Positions 17,514 to 27,237 of a stretch of 64,000 nt of DNA are shown here, in pieces. Each line of letters opens with the position of its first letter. The stretch's first letter is position 1. Origin of the DNA: Psychrobacter sp. Pi2-52 (GTDB lineage Bacteria > Pseudomonadota > Gammaproteobacteria > Pseudomonadales > Moraxellaceae); the NCBI RefSeq assembly GCF_904846705.1, contig NZ_CAJHBS010000008.1, positions 1-64,000 on the forward strand. The letters run 5' to 3'. The position numbers were made by a program, and so were the translations under genes. The notes under the pieces were generated by a model. That model was given only the letters and a program-made list of their open reading frames with translations, was not told the DNA's origin and ran no database searches.

Positions 17514-17611
17514 AGAATTTATTGCTCTTAAAAACCTTAGTAATACTGCTAGTTATGGGGCGGGAGTCATTGTTTTACAAGCCAATTATTATCGCAGTGC
17601 TACCCATAAAA

Positions 17612-17631
17612 AAGCCAGCTTTCGCCGGCTT
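17612..17631 (-). terminator. Intrinsic terminator of the DUF3360 permease gene
   Basis: AAGCCAGC, loop TTTC, GCCGGCTT. On the minus strand the stem is followed by a run of T, so it ends transcription coming from the permease gene before uvrC. Confidence 0.8.
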
Positions 17632-17667
17632 AGTTTGTTCTATTATCGTTTATGCAATAACCTACTG

Positions 17668-19191
17668 CTAATGACGGAAGTTTGCCATCAATGCTGGGAT
17701 ACCCGGTAGCATACCGACGATAGCCATGACGCCTGTCAGTACCACGAACATAATACCCGGTATGATCCAGCGGCTCATCTTAGTCAAATTGGCACTACGT
17801 TCTTTAGAGCCGATCAGACCTAAGTTATCAAGCAACAATGTGAGCGACCAACCGAAGGCTGGGTTGACCAATGCCGATGCGAATACCACGATAGCAGCAG
17901 ATTGCGTGGTTTTACCTTCACGCGTCATCTCCATACCAGCTTCTAGTAATGGAATAAATACCCCAACGATCAAGGCCACACACATCACTGGCTGCCAAAT
18001 GGCCAAATCCATCGGATAGCCCCAAACCCCTGCGATAATACAAAATAGAGCCGTCAATAAAGCACCGGCAGGAATTGGACGTTTAGCAATCGCCGCAGGA
18101 ACAATATACGTTCCCCAAGATGACGCAAAGTTGGCGCCGCCCAATACAGAGCCGACTACCTGACGAAATGAAGCACTGGTCATGGTGTCATCAATATCCA
18201 TAAGCACTTTTTCAGTACGCTTAGGATAGCTGATTTTTTGGAACACCTGATGGCCCAAGAAATCTGGCGACCACATTGCCACGGCCAAAATAGCAAACGG
18301 CAGTACTACAATGAAGCTTTCAATCGTCGGCAGACCTAACATCCAACCTGTGTTTTCGCCCCACCAATACATTGGATTCATGTTTGGTAGACCTGGTGCT
18401 GTTTTGAACGCAAAAGGTGCGCCCAATGCAAATGCAAGACCACCACCTAACACACAGCTTAGCGGAACCGCGAGCCAGCGTTTTTGCCAATGCTCAAGCA
18501 ATGCATACAGCAGAATAGTCGCCAGAATAATAAAGAAAGCGATATGCGACATGCCAATCCCTTCTGCCCAAGCAAAGAGATTTTTGACCTGTGATGTGGT
18601 TCCGATAAAGCCCAAGTAAATCAATAGGCCACCGCACACACCTTTACTGGTTAAGTTGGCTAGTAGACTCCCCCCTTTACTAATCGCGAGGAGCAGACCA
18701 AAAGCACCGATAAGCAAACCAAAGGCCATCGGGTGCCCACCAGCTGCTACCACAATAGGAATCAAAGGAATAAGTGGACCGTGAGTACCTGCAAGGTTGG
18801 CCGTCGGCAGTAGAAAGCCCGAAAATAAGATAATAAAGAAGGAGACGATCAATAGCTCATAGCGCACGTTTTCTAAAACAAACGCATCACCTAAGCCGAG
18901 TGGACCTGCAAAGGTTGCTGCAATGGCGCCCACCATAACAACTTTACCAATGGTCGCGGCCATTGCTGGAATAGTATCTTCGTATTCAAAACGGTAATCA
19001 CGGAATGGTAAATTAGGACGCCAGCGTTTCGGCTGCATGATTTGTAATTCATGGTTTAAGTAAGCATCACGACTGTCGAAACTAGAACTGGGCTTATGCA
19101 AATCTACATAACTGCCTTGTACTTGACTGTTGTGGTTTACGTTCGAGGTCGGCGGATTAGACCCTGAAGAGGGGGTCTGAGGGTTACTCAT
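17668..19191 (-). CDS. DUF3360-family membrane permease
   Basis: A 507-residue integral membrane protein with about 11 to 13 hydrophobic segments after a cytoplasmic, Ser/Asn/Pro-rich N-terminus of about 70 residues. It matches what I know of DUF3360 proteins, which are distantly related to SulP/NCS2-type carriers; the glycine-rich segment near residues 137 to 150 (AGTHGPLIPLIPIV) fits such a fold. Substrate unknown. The ATG at 19191 has AAGGAA upstream; a GTG one codon earlier is less likely. It is single-gene, with its own terminator. No substrate clue comes from its neighbours (uvrC and a DUF4442 protein). Confidence 0.75.
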   Translation of the reverse strand: MSNPQTPSSGSNPPTSNVNHNSQVQGSYVDLHKPSSSFDSRDAYLNHELQIMQPKRWRPNLPFRDYRFEYEDTIPAMAATIGKVVMVGAIAATFAGPLGLGDAFVLENVRYELLIVSFFIILFSGFLLPTANLAGTHGPLIPLIPIVVAAGGHPMAFGLLIGAFGLLLAISKGGSLLANLTSKGVCGGLLIYLGFIGTTSQVKNLFAWAEGIGMSHIAFFIILATILLYALLEHWQKRWLAVPLSCVLGGGLAFALGAPFAFKTAPGLPNMNPMYWWGENTGWMLGLPTIESFIVVLPFAILAVAMWSPDFLGHQVFQKISYPKRTEKVLMDIDDTMTSASFRQVVGSVLGGANFASSWGTYIVPAAIAKRPIPAGALLTALFCIIAGVWGYPMDLAIWQPVMCVALIVGVFIPLLEAGMEMTREGKTTQSAAIVVFASALVNPAFGWSLTLLLDNLGLIGSKERSANLTKMSRWIIPGIMFVVLTGVMAIVGMLPGIPALMANFRH

Positions 19192-19703
19192 CACATTTCC
19201 TTGTGTCGATTACATCTTTGATTGACTACACACGCTCTGCTCTAATGTCATAAACCAAAGCGCCTATTACAAACTGCGAACTATTGTATGCCAAGACTTG
19301 ATGAAATGCGAACCTAAAACCATTTAAAGATACTATGTATCTCATTATAATATATAAACTAAAGTTTCTATTTGAGACAAAATTAACCTTAATAGAAAAC
19401 CATGAGTAAAAAATCTCTCTGTTATAGACTTTGAATTAGGATAAACGACCATTTTATTGATAATTGTTTACATCTAGGTAGATTTTTATCACATAGATGA
19501 ATAGCAAAGATAGTTATAATAAATAATGATCGTTACCTGTAAGTGGGCATAAATATGTCATTTCGGTTACGCTTTAGAGCTAGCGAGCTGAGTACTTTTT
19601 AATTATGATAAATACTTTTTATCGATTTATTTCTCAGTGACACTGCTTAAAACCGCATTATTGATACAATCAAAAAATTGAGAAAAGGCAACAGGACGAG
19701 TTT
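19192..19703. other. Intergenic region between divergent genes
   Basis: About 510 AT-rich bases between the permease gene and the DUF4442 gene. It must hold both promoters. I see no gene, strong repeat or recognisable riboswitch here. Confidence 0.5.
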
Positions 19704-20264
19704 ATGAGCGTACTACCTACCAACCTTGAGACCTTGAAACGTCGGGCAAAAAAAAGCATCATGCCATTGCTGACACCGCATTTATTAAAGCTGCGCCTTA
19801 ATACTTATGCACCATACATTGGCGCAGGTATCAAAATCGATCATATCAGTCTCGATCAGGGTTTGTGCGTGGTAAGCATGGGACTAAACACTCTGAACAA
19901 AAATATCGTCGGTACTCAGTTCGGTGGTAGCTTATATTCAATGGTTGACCCTTTTTATATGCTTATGCTGATGCATCAACTGGGTAGTAATTACGTGGTG
20001 TGGGACAAAAGCTCACATATTGATTTCATTGCGCCTGGCAATAGCAAAGTCACTGCACGCATGAAAATACCTAGCTCTGAAATTATTACCATTCAAGATC
20101 TAGCAAAAGAAGGCGAAGCGGTATTCCGTGAATATAAAGTCGATATCGTTGATGAGCAGCAAAAGCTCATTGCAACCGTTACCAAGACTTTATACATTAG
20201 ACTGCGCAAATACAGTAAGTCCAAAGAGCAAGTCAACCGCATCGATACGTTTGATGCTCAATAA
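19704..20264 (+). CDS. DUF4442 hotdog-fold protein, probable thioesterase-like
   Basis: A 186-residue soluble protein of the DUF4442/hotdog type. The central segment with GTQFGGSLYSMVDPFYMLMLM resembles the helix of hotdog thioesterases, and the following strands (VWDKSSHIDFIAPGNSKV) fit the fold. These proteins are often annotated as acyl-CoA thioesterase-like or in fatty-acid metabolism, but the substrate is not known. AGGACGAG lies before the ATG. A strong terminator hairpin follows the gene. Confidence 0.7.
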   Translation: MSVLPTNLETLKRRAKKSIMPLLTPHLLKLRLNTYAPYIGAGIKIDHISLDQGLCVVSMGLNTLNKNIVGTQFGGSLYSMVDPFYMLMLMHQLGSNYVVWDKSSHIDFIAPGNSKVTARMKIPSSEIITIQDLAKEGEAVFREYKVDIVDEQQKLIATVTKTLYIRLRKYSKSKEQVNRIDTFDAQ

Positions 20265-20328
20265 ACTTTAGCTTATAACTGGCACTATCAGAGCTGATAA
20301 AACTCAAATTATTAATGCTATACATACA

Positions 20329-20363
20329 AAAACCCCAATCTAGCTTTCGCATAGATTGGGGTT
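20329..20363. terminator. Intrinsic terminator after the DUF4442 gene
   Basis: AAACCCCAATCTA pairs with TAGATTGGGGTTT around a nine-base loop, followed by CGTCTTTTTT. It lies between convergent genes and may also act on rplS-operon transcripts. Confidence 0.85.
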
Positions 20364-20488
20364 TCGTCTTTTTTGGTATGGCCCGCTTATTTATAAATAA
20401 ACCTATGAATAAGGGCTTGTATCTACTATTACCTTGTCTTGAGCCAATCCTAAAATTATAGGACTAATTCAAAACGGCAAACTTGTGC

Positions 20489-20908
20489 TTAGATACCAGG
20501 TGCAGTATCAACTGCATCAGGTACACCAGCGTCAGTTTTTTTCTGAGCTGGACGTGGCGCAAGTTTTTCGCGGATACGTGCTGATTTACCAGAACGCTCA
20601 CGTAAGTAGTACAGTTTCGCACGGCGAACAGCACCGCGGCGTTTCACTTCAATGCTATCGATGATTGGTGAATGCAATTGGAATGCACGCTCAACACCAA
20701 CGCCGCTTGAGATTTTACGTACGGTAAACGCTGAGTTTAGACCGCGGTTACGCTTAGCAATTACAACGCCTTCAAAAGCCTGTAAACGCTCACGCTCACC
20801 TTCACGTACTTTTACTTGTACCACAACGGTATCGCCGGGTGCAAAGTTTGGGCGCTCAAGCAATTGAGCGTTTTCGATGACCTGAACCAATGGATGCTTG
20901 TTGCTCAT
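20489..20908 (-). CDS. rplS: 50S ribosomal protein L19
   Basis: A 139-residue ribosomal protein at the 30S-50S interface. Family features include [26 protein letters not shown] and [16 protein letters not shown]. The first 115 or so residues match the usual length; the Lys/Pro/Ala-rich C-terminal extension (about 115 to 139) is longer than in E. coli. It is the last gene of rpsP-rimM-trmD-rplS, 205 bases after trmD. Confidence 0.97.
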   Translation of the reverse strand: MSNKHPLVQVIENAQLLERPNFAPGDTVVVQVKVREGERERLQAFEGVVIAKRNRGLNSAFTVRKISSGVGVERAFQLHSPIIDSIEVKRRGAVRRAKLYYLRERSGKSARIREKLAPRPAQKKTDAGVPDAVDTAPGI

Positions 20909-21113
20909 GAGAGTTATCTCCTCACATTAGATAATAGAGGCTTAACGCATATCACCTGTTTGTAATAATTAATCGCATCTCTTTATAGTGAGACACAACG
21001 TAAATGGGTTATAACCAACGGCCACTATGTGATGACTCGTTTTATTATTGCTCAAAATTCTGTTTCTTAACTGTTTATCAAAACTAGTAACAATAAAGTT
21101 AGAGTTTAAAAAC

Positions 21114-21878
21114 CTACTTTTTATCTGCCTTGGCCAATGCTTTCAACCACTTCGCTTGCTCTACCGTTGGGGTAAACGCTTGCCATAAGTCTGGACGACG
21201 CGTTTGCGTACGACTAACTTGCTGACTAAAACGCCACTTAGCGATATTGGCATGGTGACCTGAAAGTAATACCTCAGGAACCGCCATACCCGCAAACTCA
21301 TGCGGCTTAGTATAGTGTGGACAGTCAAGCAAGCCATCGACAAAAGAGTCTTGCTCCGCTGACTTGTCATCACCCATGATATCGGGCAGACGACGTATCA
21401 CACTATCCATCAGCACCATTGCTGGCAACTCGCCACCAGTCAACACGTAGTCACCTAACGATACTTCCATATCGACATATTGTGACAGTAAACGCTCGTC
21501 AATACCTTCATAACGACCGCATAATAAAATCATGCCATCGTAATCAGTCATATTGACTACGCTACTCTCACTAAGCGTTTGCCCTTGCGGTGACATATAA
21601 ATCACCGGACAGTGCTCACTATCGACACGGCAACCATGCTGACTGGCACGTAATCGTGCATCCTCAATGGCTTTCGATAATGGCTCAGCCATCATCACCA
21701 TCCCAGGACCACCCCCATAAGGGCGCTCATCAATACGGCGATAGTTATCGGTGGTATAATCACGTGGATTAATGCATTCAATCGTAACTTGCTCTTGAGT
21801 CACTGCTCGGCCCGTGATTCCAAATTCACGAATCGTGGCAAACATCTCAGGAAAAATACTAATTACGGCAAAATACAT
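21114..21878 (-). CDS. trmD: tRNA (guanine37-N1)-methyltransferase
   Basis: A 254-residue SPOUT-class enzyme that makes m1G37 next to the anticodon and so prevents +1 frameshifts. Trefoil-knot and SAM-binding features are visible: [11 protein letters not shown] at the start, [24 protein letters not shown] (about 113 to 125) and [14 protein letters not shown]. Length is standard. It is the third gene in the rpsP operon, 77 bases after rimM. Confidence 0.97.
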   Translation of the reverse strand: MYFAVISIFPEMFATIREFGITGRAVTQEQVTIECINPRDYTTDNYRRIDERPYGGGPGMVMMAEPLSKAIEDARLRASQHGCRVDSEHCPVIYMSPQGQTLSESSVVNMTDYDGMILLCGRYEGIDERLLSQYVDMEVSLGDYVLTGGELPAMVLMDSVIRRLPDIMGDDKSAEQDSFVDGLLDCPHYTKPHEFAGMAVPEVLLSGHHANIAKWRFSQQVSRTQTRRPDLWQAFTPTVEQAKWLKALAKADKK

Positions 21879-21955
21879 CTGATGTCTACTTGCGTTAAGG
21901 CTAAAACAATCGGTGTAAGTAATAATAACGTCTGACTAAAAAGCCAGAAACGCTA

Positions 21956-22489
21956 TCAGTAATCACTCGGCCATGCCACAAGCACTGTTTTTTCAGTCAT
22001 ATTGACTTCTATCACAGTTTGCTTATGCCATGGAATCAGGCGTTCTTCATTGTCTAAACTGTCTGAATTTGCCGTTACACGCATGATGTCATGGGCACCG
22101 GTTTCAAACATTTCAGTGATACTACCTAGATACTCATCCTGCTCGTTCATCACGCGCAGACTGACCAAATCCGACCAATAATATTCGTCTTCAGCTGTTT
22201 CAGGTAGGACGTTTTGTTCGACCCAAACGGTAACACCGTTCATAGTCTCAGCAACATTACGATCAGGAATCTGCTCAAATTGAGCCACAATTCCTGTTCC
22301 TTGCTCACGCCAAGCCTTCACAGTTAAAGGTTTCATGCCAGTGGCAGTTTTCATCCACCACGGCTTCATGTCGAATATTGCTGTACGGTCATCCGTATCA
22401 CTGAATACCCAAAGCCAGCCTTTAATGCCGTAAGGCTTCTTAAGCTGACCAATTTTCATAAGGGCACTAGCGTTTGGAACAGATGACAT
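21956..22489 (-). CDS. rimM: Ribosome maturation factor RimM
   Basis: A 177-residue assembly factor that helps mature the 30S head and binds S19. The N-terminal beta-barrel begins with IGQLKKPYGIKGWLWVFS (about 12 to 30), and the PRC-barrel domain covers about 95 to 177 (DEYYWSDLVSLRVMN and following). The ATG at 22489 is kept; an in-frame ATG ten codons later is possible. It sits between rpsP and trmD as in most gammaproteobacteria. Confidence 0.95.
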   Translation of the reverse strand: MSSVPNASALMKIGQLKKPYGIKGWLWVFSDTDDRTAIFDMKPWWMKTATGMKPLTVKAWREQGTGIVAQFEQIPDRNVAETMNGVTVWVEQNVLPETAEDEYYWSDLVSLRVMNEQDEYLGSITEMFETGAHDIMRVTANSDSLDNEERLIPWHKQTVIEVNMTEKTVLVAWPSDY

Positions 22490-22654
22490 AGCAGCTAACC
22501 TAACAATGATTAAAACAGCAATTGCAAAAACAATTGCGTCAAAAGCGATAAACAGTTAATGGCGCACCCTGGTCAGACCAGTTACGCTATGTATTCTAAA
22601 GTCTACTGAGTCAGATCATAGTTTTGCTACGAACGTCTCAGTAACAACCAAAAC

Positions 22655-22924
22655 TTAAGCAGTTGCTTCAGTTTGAGCTGCAGACTTGTTGTAAGCTTTT
22701 GCTAATGAAGCAACGCGATCTGAAGGTTGTGCACCTTTTGCGATCCACGCATTGTACGCTTCCATGTTTAGGCGTACTGCTTCTTCAGACTCTTTAGCGA
22801 GTGGGTTAAAAAAGCCGATGTTTTCAATATAGCGACCGTCACGCGCGCGGCGTTGATCAGCAACAACTACTTGATAAAATGGGCGTTTCTTGGCACCGCC
22901 CCGTGCTAAACGAATAACAACCAT
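22655..22924 (-). CDS. rpsP: 30S ribosomal protein S16
   Basis: An 89-residue ribosomal protein required for 30S assembly. The start [23 protein letters not shown] is the family signature, with the conserved ENIGFFNP following. A short Ala/Thr-rich tail is present. It is the first gene of rpsP-rimM-trmD-rplS, and the operon promoter should lie in the AT-rich region just to the right. Confidence 0.97.
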   Translation of the reverse strand: MVVIRLARGGAKKRPFYQVVVADQRRARDGRYIENIGFFNPLAKESEEAVRLNMEAYNAWIAKGAQPSDRVASLAKAYNKSAAQTEATA

Positions 22925-23350
22925 GTGAATTCTCTCTTTCGCAGGTATACCAAAAAGGGCATAATTATATCACAGTCTTTATTTGTTGAAAACATAAACT
23001 GTGCATATTTAATTATTTATTAACAATAGCTTAAATGTCGACCTAAGTAAAATATAACTGATAATAATAGTTTATTTTTAAAGTTTTTCTTTAGATTCTA
23101 TAGATTACTATCGCTCTCTCTGAAAAATAGATGATTGCTAAATACATTTATCCTTAAGCTTAACTTTATACCTATTCCAATAACTATCTAGCTCGCTCGT
23201 CGATTGCATACTGTATCAGTACTATTTATTGATTATGCTATTCTATGATATACCGCCATAAATTAACGCACATACTCGCCTTAAGACGACTATGTTTAGA
23301 GAACTACAGGCTATATCACAATAACTTTTCTTTTACTCTGTTGGATACAT
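22925..23350. other. Divergent promoter region of rpsP and the envZ-like gene
   Basis: About 425 AT-rich bases with no convincing gene. It should hold the promoters for the rpsP operon (minus strand) and the sensor kinase gene (plus strand). I see no further recognisable element. Confidence 0.5.
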
Positions 23351-24826
23351 ATGATCTCTCCAAACCCAAAGCCGCGTCGCAAAGGTTGGCTGCCACGCTC
23401 TTATTCCAACACTTGGCTAACGACCTTGATGGTTGCCTTTATCGTGCTTATTAGTGTGAGCTTATCAATTCTGTTCTTTTGGCGCAGTCTATATCTGCCA
23501 GAGCTAAAAAACCATGCACGCTATTTAACGAGTGAGTTGCAGCTGATCAATAGCGTTAACAAAGATTGGCAAGGTCGTCCCGAAGTACGCCAATGGATTT
23601 ACCAGCACTCTCATGTCGTCGTGGTAAACAATCCCAGCGACTTTCCAGAAGTCGCTGACAAGCCATTCGTGAGCTTTTTTACGGATGTATTACAACGTGA
23701 AATCGGTGCACAGCTCGGTCGTCCTGTAGAGGTCTATTTTAAATTTAAGCCAACGCCGCAGCTATGGGTACAAGATAGCCGTGATGACAGTTTTTGGGTG
23801 CGTGAGCCTGTGGTTTACTATTCACAATATAGCCCGACATTACTGGTGCTATTTTTGATTGGACTGCCTATCCTATCGTTACTCACGATTATTCTATTAG
23901 CCCGTCAATTAAATCGCCCGCTACGCTACCTACAGCGGGCAGCTACTAATTATATTCGTCTCGGTCATGCAACCACACTGCCAACTCAGAAAGGCCCCAC
24001 AGAAATACGTCAAGTTAACATGGCCTTTAACCGACTGTTTACGACCTTAAACCAAGCGCAAAAAGAGCGAACAATCATGCTTGCCGGCATCTCACATGAT
24101 TTGCGGACGCCGTTGACACGTATGCGCTTAACCGCAGAAATGCTACCAGATGATTTCTTCCGTGAAGGGCTGATTTACGATATTGAGGATATGGATGCTA
24201 TTTTAGAGCAATTCATCTCGTTTATGAAAGATGGTTCTGATGAGCCAGTCAGCTTGACCAACCTAGACACTATATTTAATGAAGTCATGGTGCAGTTTGC
24301 GCCAATGAAGTTTGTATATGAGTCAGAATGCGACAAGGTTGTTCCTGTACGTCCATTATCCATCAAGCGTCTGATTATCAACTTGGTTAATAATGCCAAT
24401 CGTTATGGAAAGCCACCAATTTATTTATCGGCTACGGTTGTACCGACATTTATAGAAACTGTCGAAGACGAAGATACGGATGTGGTCAGCGAAAATGTAG
24501 TGAACAAAGAAGCTCAAGAACAGCTAGTGATTTGTGTACGAGATTGCGGTGATGGTGTCGCTGACGATCAATTAGAGCGAATTATGCAACCGTTTGAACG
24601 TGGAGAGACGGCACGGACTACTCAAGGTAGCGGACTAGGTCTTGCGATTGTTGATCGTATTGCACGATTACATCATGGTACTGTTGAAGCCATCAACCAC
24701 CCTGAAGGTGGGCTACAAGTATGCGTACGCATTCCCCTACTCTCTAAAGTCGCTGGAGATACTACGCTAGCGGCTGACGTAGAAAAGGTATCTGAGGTAG
24801 ACAGTACGATGCCAAATTCAAAATAG
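23351..24826 (+). CDS. envZ: EnvZ-like sensor histidine kinase
   Basis: A 491-residue inner-membrane sensor kinase. There is a membrane segment at about 22 to 48, a periplasmic domain (about 50 to 160) with EnvZ-like features (RPVEVYFKFKPTPQLWVQD and FWVREPV), and a second membrane segment (about 165 to 185). A HAMP linker follows (LARQLNRPLRYLQRAA), then the phospho-acceptor box MLAGISHDLRTPLTRMRL (His about 248) and an ATPase domain ending in GSGLGLAIVDRI. An acidic insertion of about 20 residues (near 375 to 395) splits the N-box region from DCGDGV. Similarity to EnvZ runs along the whole length, so osmotic or envelope sensing with OmpR is inferred. No ompR gene is next to it. Confidence 0.85.
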   Translation: MISPNPKPRRKGWLPRSYSNTWLTTLMVAFIVLISVSLSILFFWRSLYLPELKNHARYLTSELQLINSVNKDWQGRPEVRQWIYQHSHVVVVNNPSDFPEVADKPFVSFFTDVLQREIGAQLGRPVEVYFKFKPTPQLWVQDSRDDSFWVREPVVYYSQYSPTLLVLFLIGLPILSLLTIILLARQLNRPLRYLQRAATNYIRLGHATTLPTQKGPTEIRQVNMAFNRLFTTLNQAQKERTIMLAGISHDLRTPLTRMRLTAEMLPDDFFREGLIYDIEDMDAILEQFISFMKDGSDEPVSLTNLDTIFNEVMVQFAPMKFVYESECDKVVPVRPLSIKRLIINLVNNANRYGKPPIYLSATVVPTFIETVEDEDTDVVSENVVNKEAQEQLVICVRDCGDGVADDQLERIMQPFERGETARTTQGSGLGLAIVDRIARLHHGTVEAINHPEGGLQVCVRIPLLSKVAGDTTLAADVEKVSEVDSTMPNSK

Positions 24827-24864
24827 CGATGAGACTTTAATCTGAATAAGCAAAGAGGTCAACG

Positions 24865-25044
24865 CTAGTCTTTGCTACCAATAGCCGGCGGAATATACTC
24901 AGCACTGTTAGTAAAAGCTAGTGGCTGGGTAATTTCAGCCTGAGCTGTTTGTAGTGTTTGGGTCGTTGATGGCTGTTTTAAGAATAAATAATAGCCTAGC
25001 GTAATGGCATTCAACACTACCAAGCCACCAAATAAATATGGCAT
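24865..25044 (-). CDS. Hypothetical small single-pass membrane protein
   Basis: A 59-residue protein starting at the ATG at 25044, chosen because TAGGAGG lies seven bases before it. A longer frame from 25101 lacks such a site. One membrane segment covers about residues 4 to 22 (LFGGLVVLNAITLGYYLFL), followed by a polar Thr/Gln/Ala-rich tail. I recognise no family. It lies convergent with the EnvZ-like gene and downstream of bfmS on the same strand, about 180 bases upstream of nothing else, so it may be its own unit. Confidence 0.6.
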   Translation of the reverse strand: MPYLFGGLVVLNAITLGYYLFLKQPSTTQTLQTAQAEITQPLAFTNSAEYIPPAIGSKD

Positions 25045-25222
25045 CCTATGCCCTCCTATGACATTGTCCAACTGTCTTAAAAATAGCGACAAGCGCCGCA
25101 CCCAGCTATAAAGCTGTATCCTGTTATACCATTAAGATGACGCTGATTGTCTTTAGCATCATGACTAATAATTATGGCGTAGTCTGATAGCTTGCTCTTA
25201 TAGCTTAGCCCTATAACTTGGT

Positions 25223-26920
25223 CTAATCTGACAACTTAGTATCGAAGTCGCGCTCGCTTTTCTCCTGCGTCAATTCATCAGCAGCAAGAATTTGCGTCAA
25301 TGGTTTAATAGGCCACGTCATCACGAACCTTGCGCCGCCTAACTCACGACTCTCATCTACTTTCATACTACCATTAAACCAAAAGGCAATGCGCGATACA
25401 ATAGACAAGCCTAGGCCATAGCCACCTGACGCGCGTGTACGGCTGTCATCTAAGCGTGAAAATGGAATGAATACTTTTTCGCGATCTGCTTCAGGAATAC
25501 CATGTCCATCATCTTCGACACTAACGAAGGCATTACCTTTTTTGACACCAGCACTAATGATAATGGTTGTTTCTGCATAGCGTAATGCATTACCTGCAAG
25601 ATTTTGAATCACACGGTGTAAGTAGCGTCTATCTGCCACTGCTGTTACTTTTGCATTTGGTAAACTGGTTACTATTTTGATAGGTTTACCTAGCGCATTG
25701 GTTTCGCGCTCGATCTGCTCTAACAGCTCTCTTAAGTTTACTGGTTCTAAATCTAACTTTGGTGACCCTTCCTCAAGCTTAGCATAGGTCAAAATTTCAT
25801 CAATCAAACCATTAAGCGATTCAATATCCTCATCAATATAGTCACGCTGCATAAAACGTGAGTCTTCGTCATCTGTATCAGCAAGCATATCTACGGCAAA
25901 TCGAATACGAGCCACTGGCGTACGAAGCTCATGTGAGACCGCTCGGGTAAGCTCGCGCTGTGATTCAATCAAACGCTTAATATGCGAGGTCATGGCATTA
26001 AAAGTCGCTGACAAACGCGCTATTTCATCTTGACCAATAACCTGTACTTGAATATCAAGGTTACCTTGACTGACCTCATTGACACCTACTTGAATCAATT
26101 GTAGCTTACGTTCAAGCGGGAAGATGAGCGCATATACACCTAAGCTAATTAGGAACATACTGATAAGAATCATACTAATAATTAGGTTAAGCGGGAACCA
26201 ATTAAATAGCGGTATAGGCCCAATCAAAATTGCCATATCATTGATTTCGGATGGTACCACTACCCTAATCGCAGAGTTACTCGTACTACTGTTAGTATCT
26301 TGCAGCGATATGACAACTTCATCACGGCGCAAACGAGCCATCTGATCTGAATCTAATTCAAGCGTATTGACTGCTTTGAATGCTAAAGGGAAAGAAAACT
26401 TTTTCTCTAATTCAGCCAAACGTGCGCGTTTGTCCGATAGCGTCATGTGATAAGACAAATCATCTAACAGAAATACCGCAATTGCTCGTACTTGCTGCTC
26501 GGTGACTTGAGAGATTCTCGCTGTTAATACATTCTTATTATCCGGTAAGCGATAATAAACATCTGCATATACAGGCTGGTTGAAATAACGTACAACGGTA
26601 TTATCATTTTTAAAGTGGCGTAACTCACTGGCGCTAAAATCTACTTCATCAATAGGCAAGACTTTAAAAGTGGTACCAAACAAACTACTCGCATCTGATA
26701 ACCAATATTCACGTTCTTCTTCGCTATTTTGGTGAGCAATTCCTTCACTCACCAAATGAAATGCCCCCTTTGCCATATTTTCACGATAGGACTGCACACG
26801 CTCCTTATTGATGGTATCCATCAATAACTGCGCAAACAGTGCCACACACAAACAGACTATAAGTAGCCCAGCATAGATACGAACAAAAATACTGTGTTTT
26901 AAAGAAGAGACTAATGACAT
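25223..26920 (-). CDS. bfmS: BfmS/RstB-type sensor histidine kinase
   Basis: A 565-residue membrane kinase. One membrane segment lies near the N-terminus (about 12 to 34), and a periplasmic domain covers about 35 to 235. A second membrane segment lies near 245 to 270, followed by HAMP (NEVSQGNLDIQVQV), the His box RAVSHELRTPVARIRF (about 335 to 350) and an ATPase domain with RVIQNLAGNALRYA, DDGHGIP and GGYGLGLSIVSRI. This layout fits BfmS of Acinetobacter and RstB of enterobacteria, which control envelope, capsule and biofilm genes. ATG at 26920 is preferred over the TTG at 26935. Its partner bfmR lies upstream across a 300-base gap that contains a terminator. Confidence 0.85.
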   Translation of the reverse strand: MSLVSSLKHSIFVRIYAGLLIVCLCVALFAQLLMDTINKERVQSYRENMAKGAFHLVSEGIAHQNSEEEREYWLSDASSLFGTTFKVLPIDEVDFSASELRHFKNDNTVVRYFNQPVYADVYYRLPDNKNVLTARISQVTEQQVRAIAVFLLDDLSYHMTLSDKRARLAELEKKFSFPLAFKAVNTLELDSDQMARLRRDEVVISLQDTNSSTSNSAIRVVVPSEINDMAILIGPIPLFNWFPLNLIISMILISMFLISLGVYALIFPLERKLQLIQVGVNEVSQGNLDIQVQVIGQDEIARLSATFNAMTSHIKRLIESQRELTRAVSHELRTPVARIRFAVDMLADTDDEDSRFMQRDYIDEDIESLNGLIDEILTYAKLEEGSPKLDLEPVNLRELLEQIERETNALGKPIKIVTSLPNAKVTAVADRRYLHRVIQNLAGNALRYAETTIIISAGVKKGNAFVSVEDDGHGIPEADREKVFIPFSRLDDSRTRASGGYGLGLSIVSRIAFWFNGSMKVDESRELGGARFVMTWPIKPLTQILAADELTQEKSERDFDTKLSD

Positions 26921-27237
26921 ACGTGCCGTGACCAACTTAATAAATAGAAATTGCTAATACCATCAAACATATAGATAGTGCTATGTGTTTGATGATATCG
27001 AGCATGATCGAATAGAGATAGACTTTTAATTACCGCATTTTAATTCATATGCAGCAATCATCCAAAGACTTATATGTATGACATATATTTAGTCAGCGTC
27101 TATAATAATGAGTTAATTAAACCACATAACACTGCATTTAAGTTTAAAAATTAGAATTTAGCCACAAAAAAACCAGCATCGTTGCTGGTTTTTTCGAATA
27201 GTGATTAATAATTAATCAACCTATAGAAGCAACAATA
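26921..27237. other. bfmR-bfmS intergenic region
   Basis: About 300 bases between the response regulator and its kinase, with a strong hairpin at 27171-27194 close to the end of bfmR and AT-rich sequence that could hold a separate bfmS promoter. No gene is visible. Confidence 0.5.
27171..27194. terminator. Hairpin terminator between bfmR and bfmS
   Basis: AACCAGC, loop ATCGTT, GCTGGTT, with A-run on one side and T-run on the other, so it can work in both directions. It lies about 45 bases after the bfmR stop. Confidence 0.8.

Noticed and set aside
19192-19703. Riboswitch before the DUF3360 permease gene
   Set aside because: The leader is AT-rich with no recognisable conserved core, and the permease substrate is unknown.
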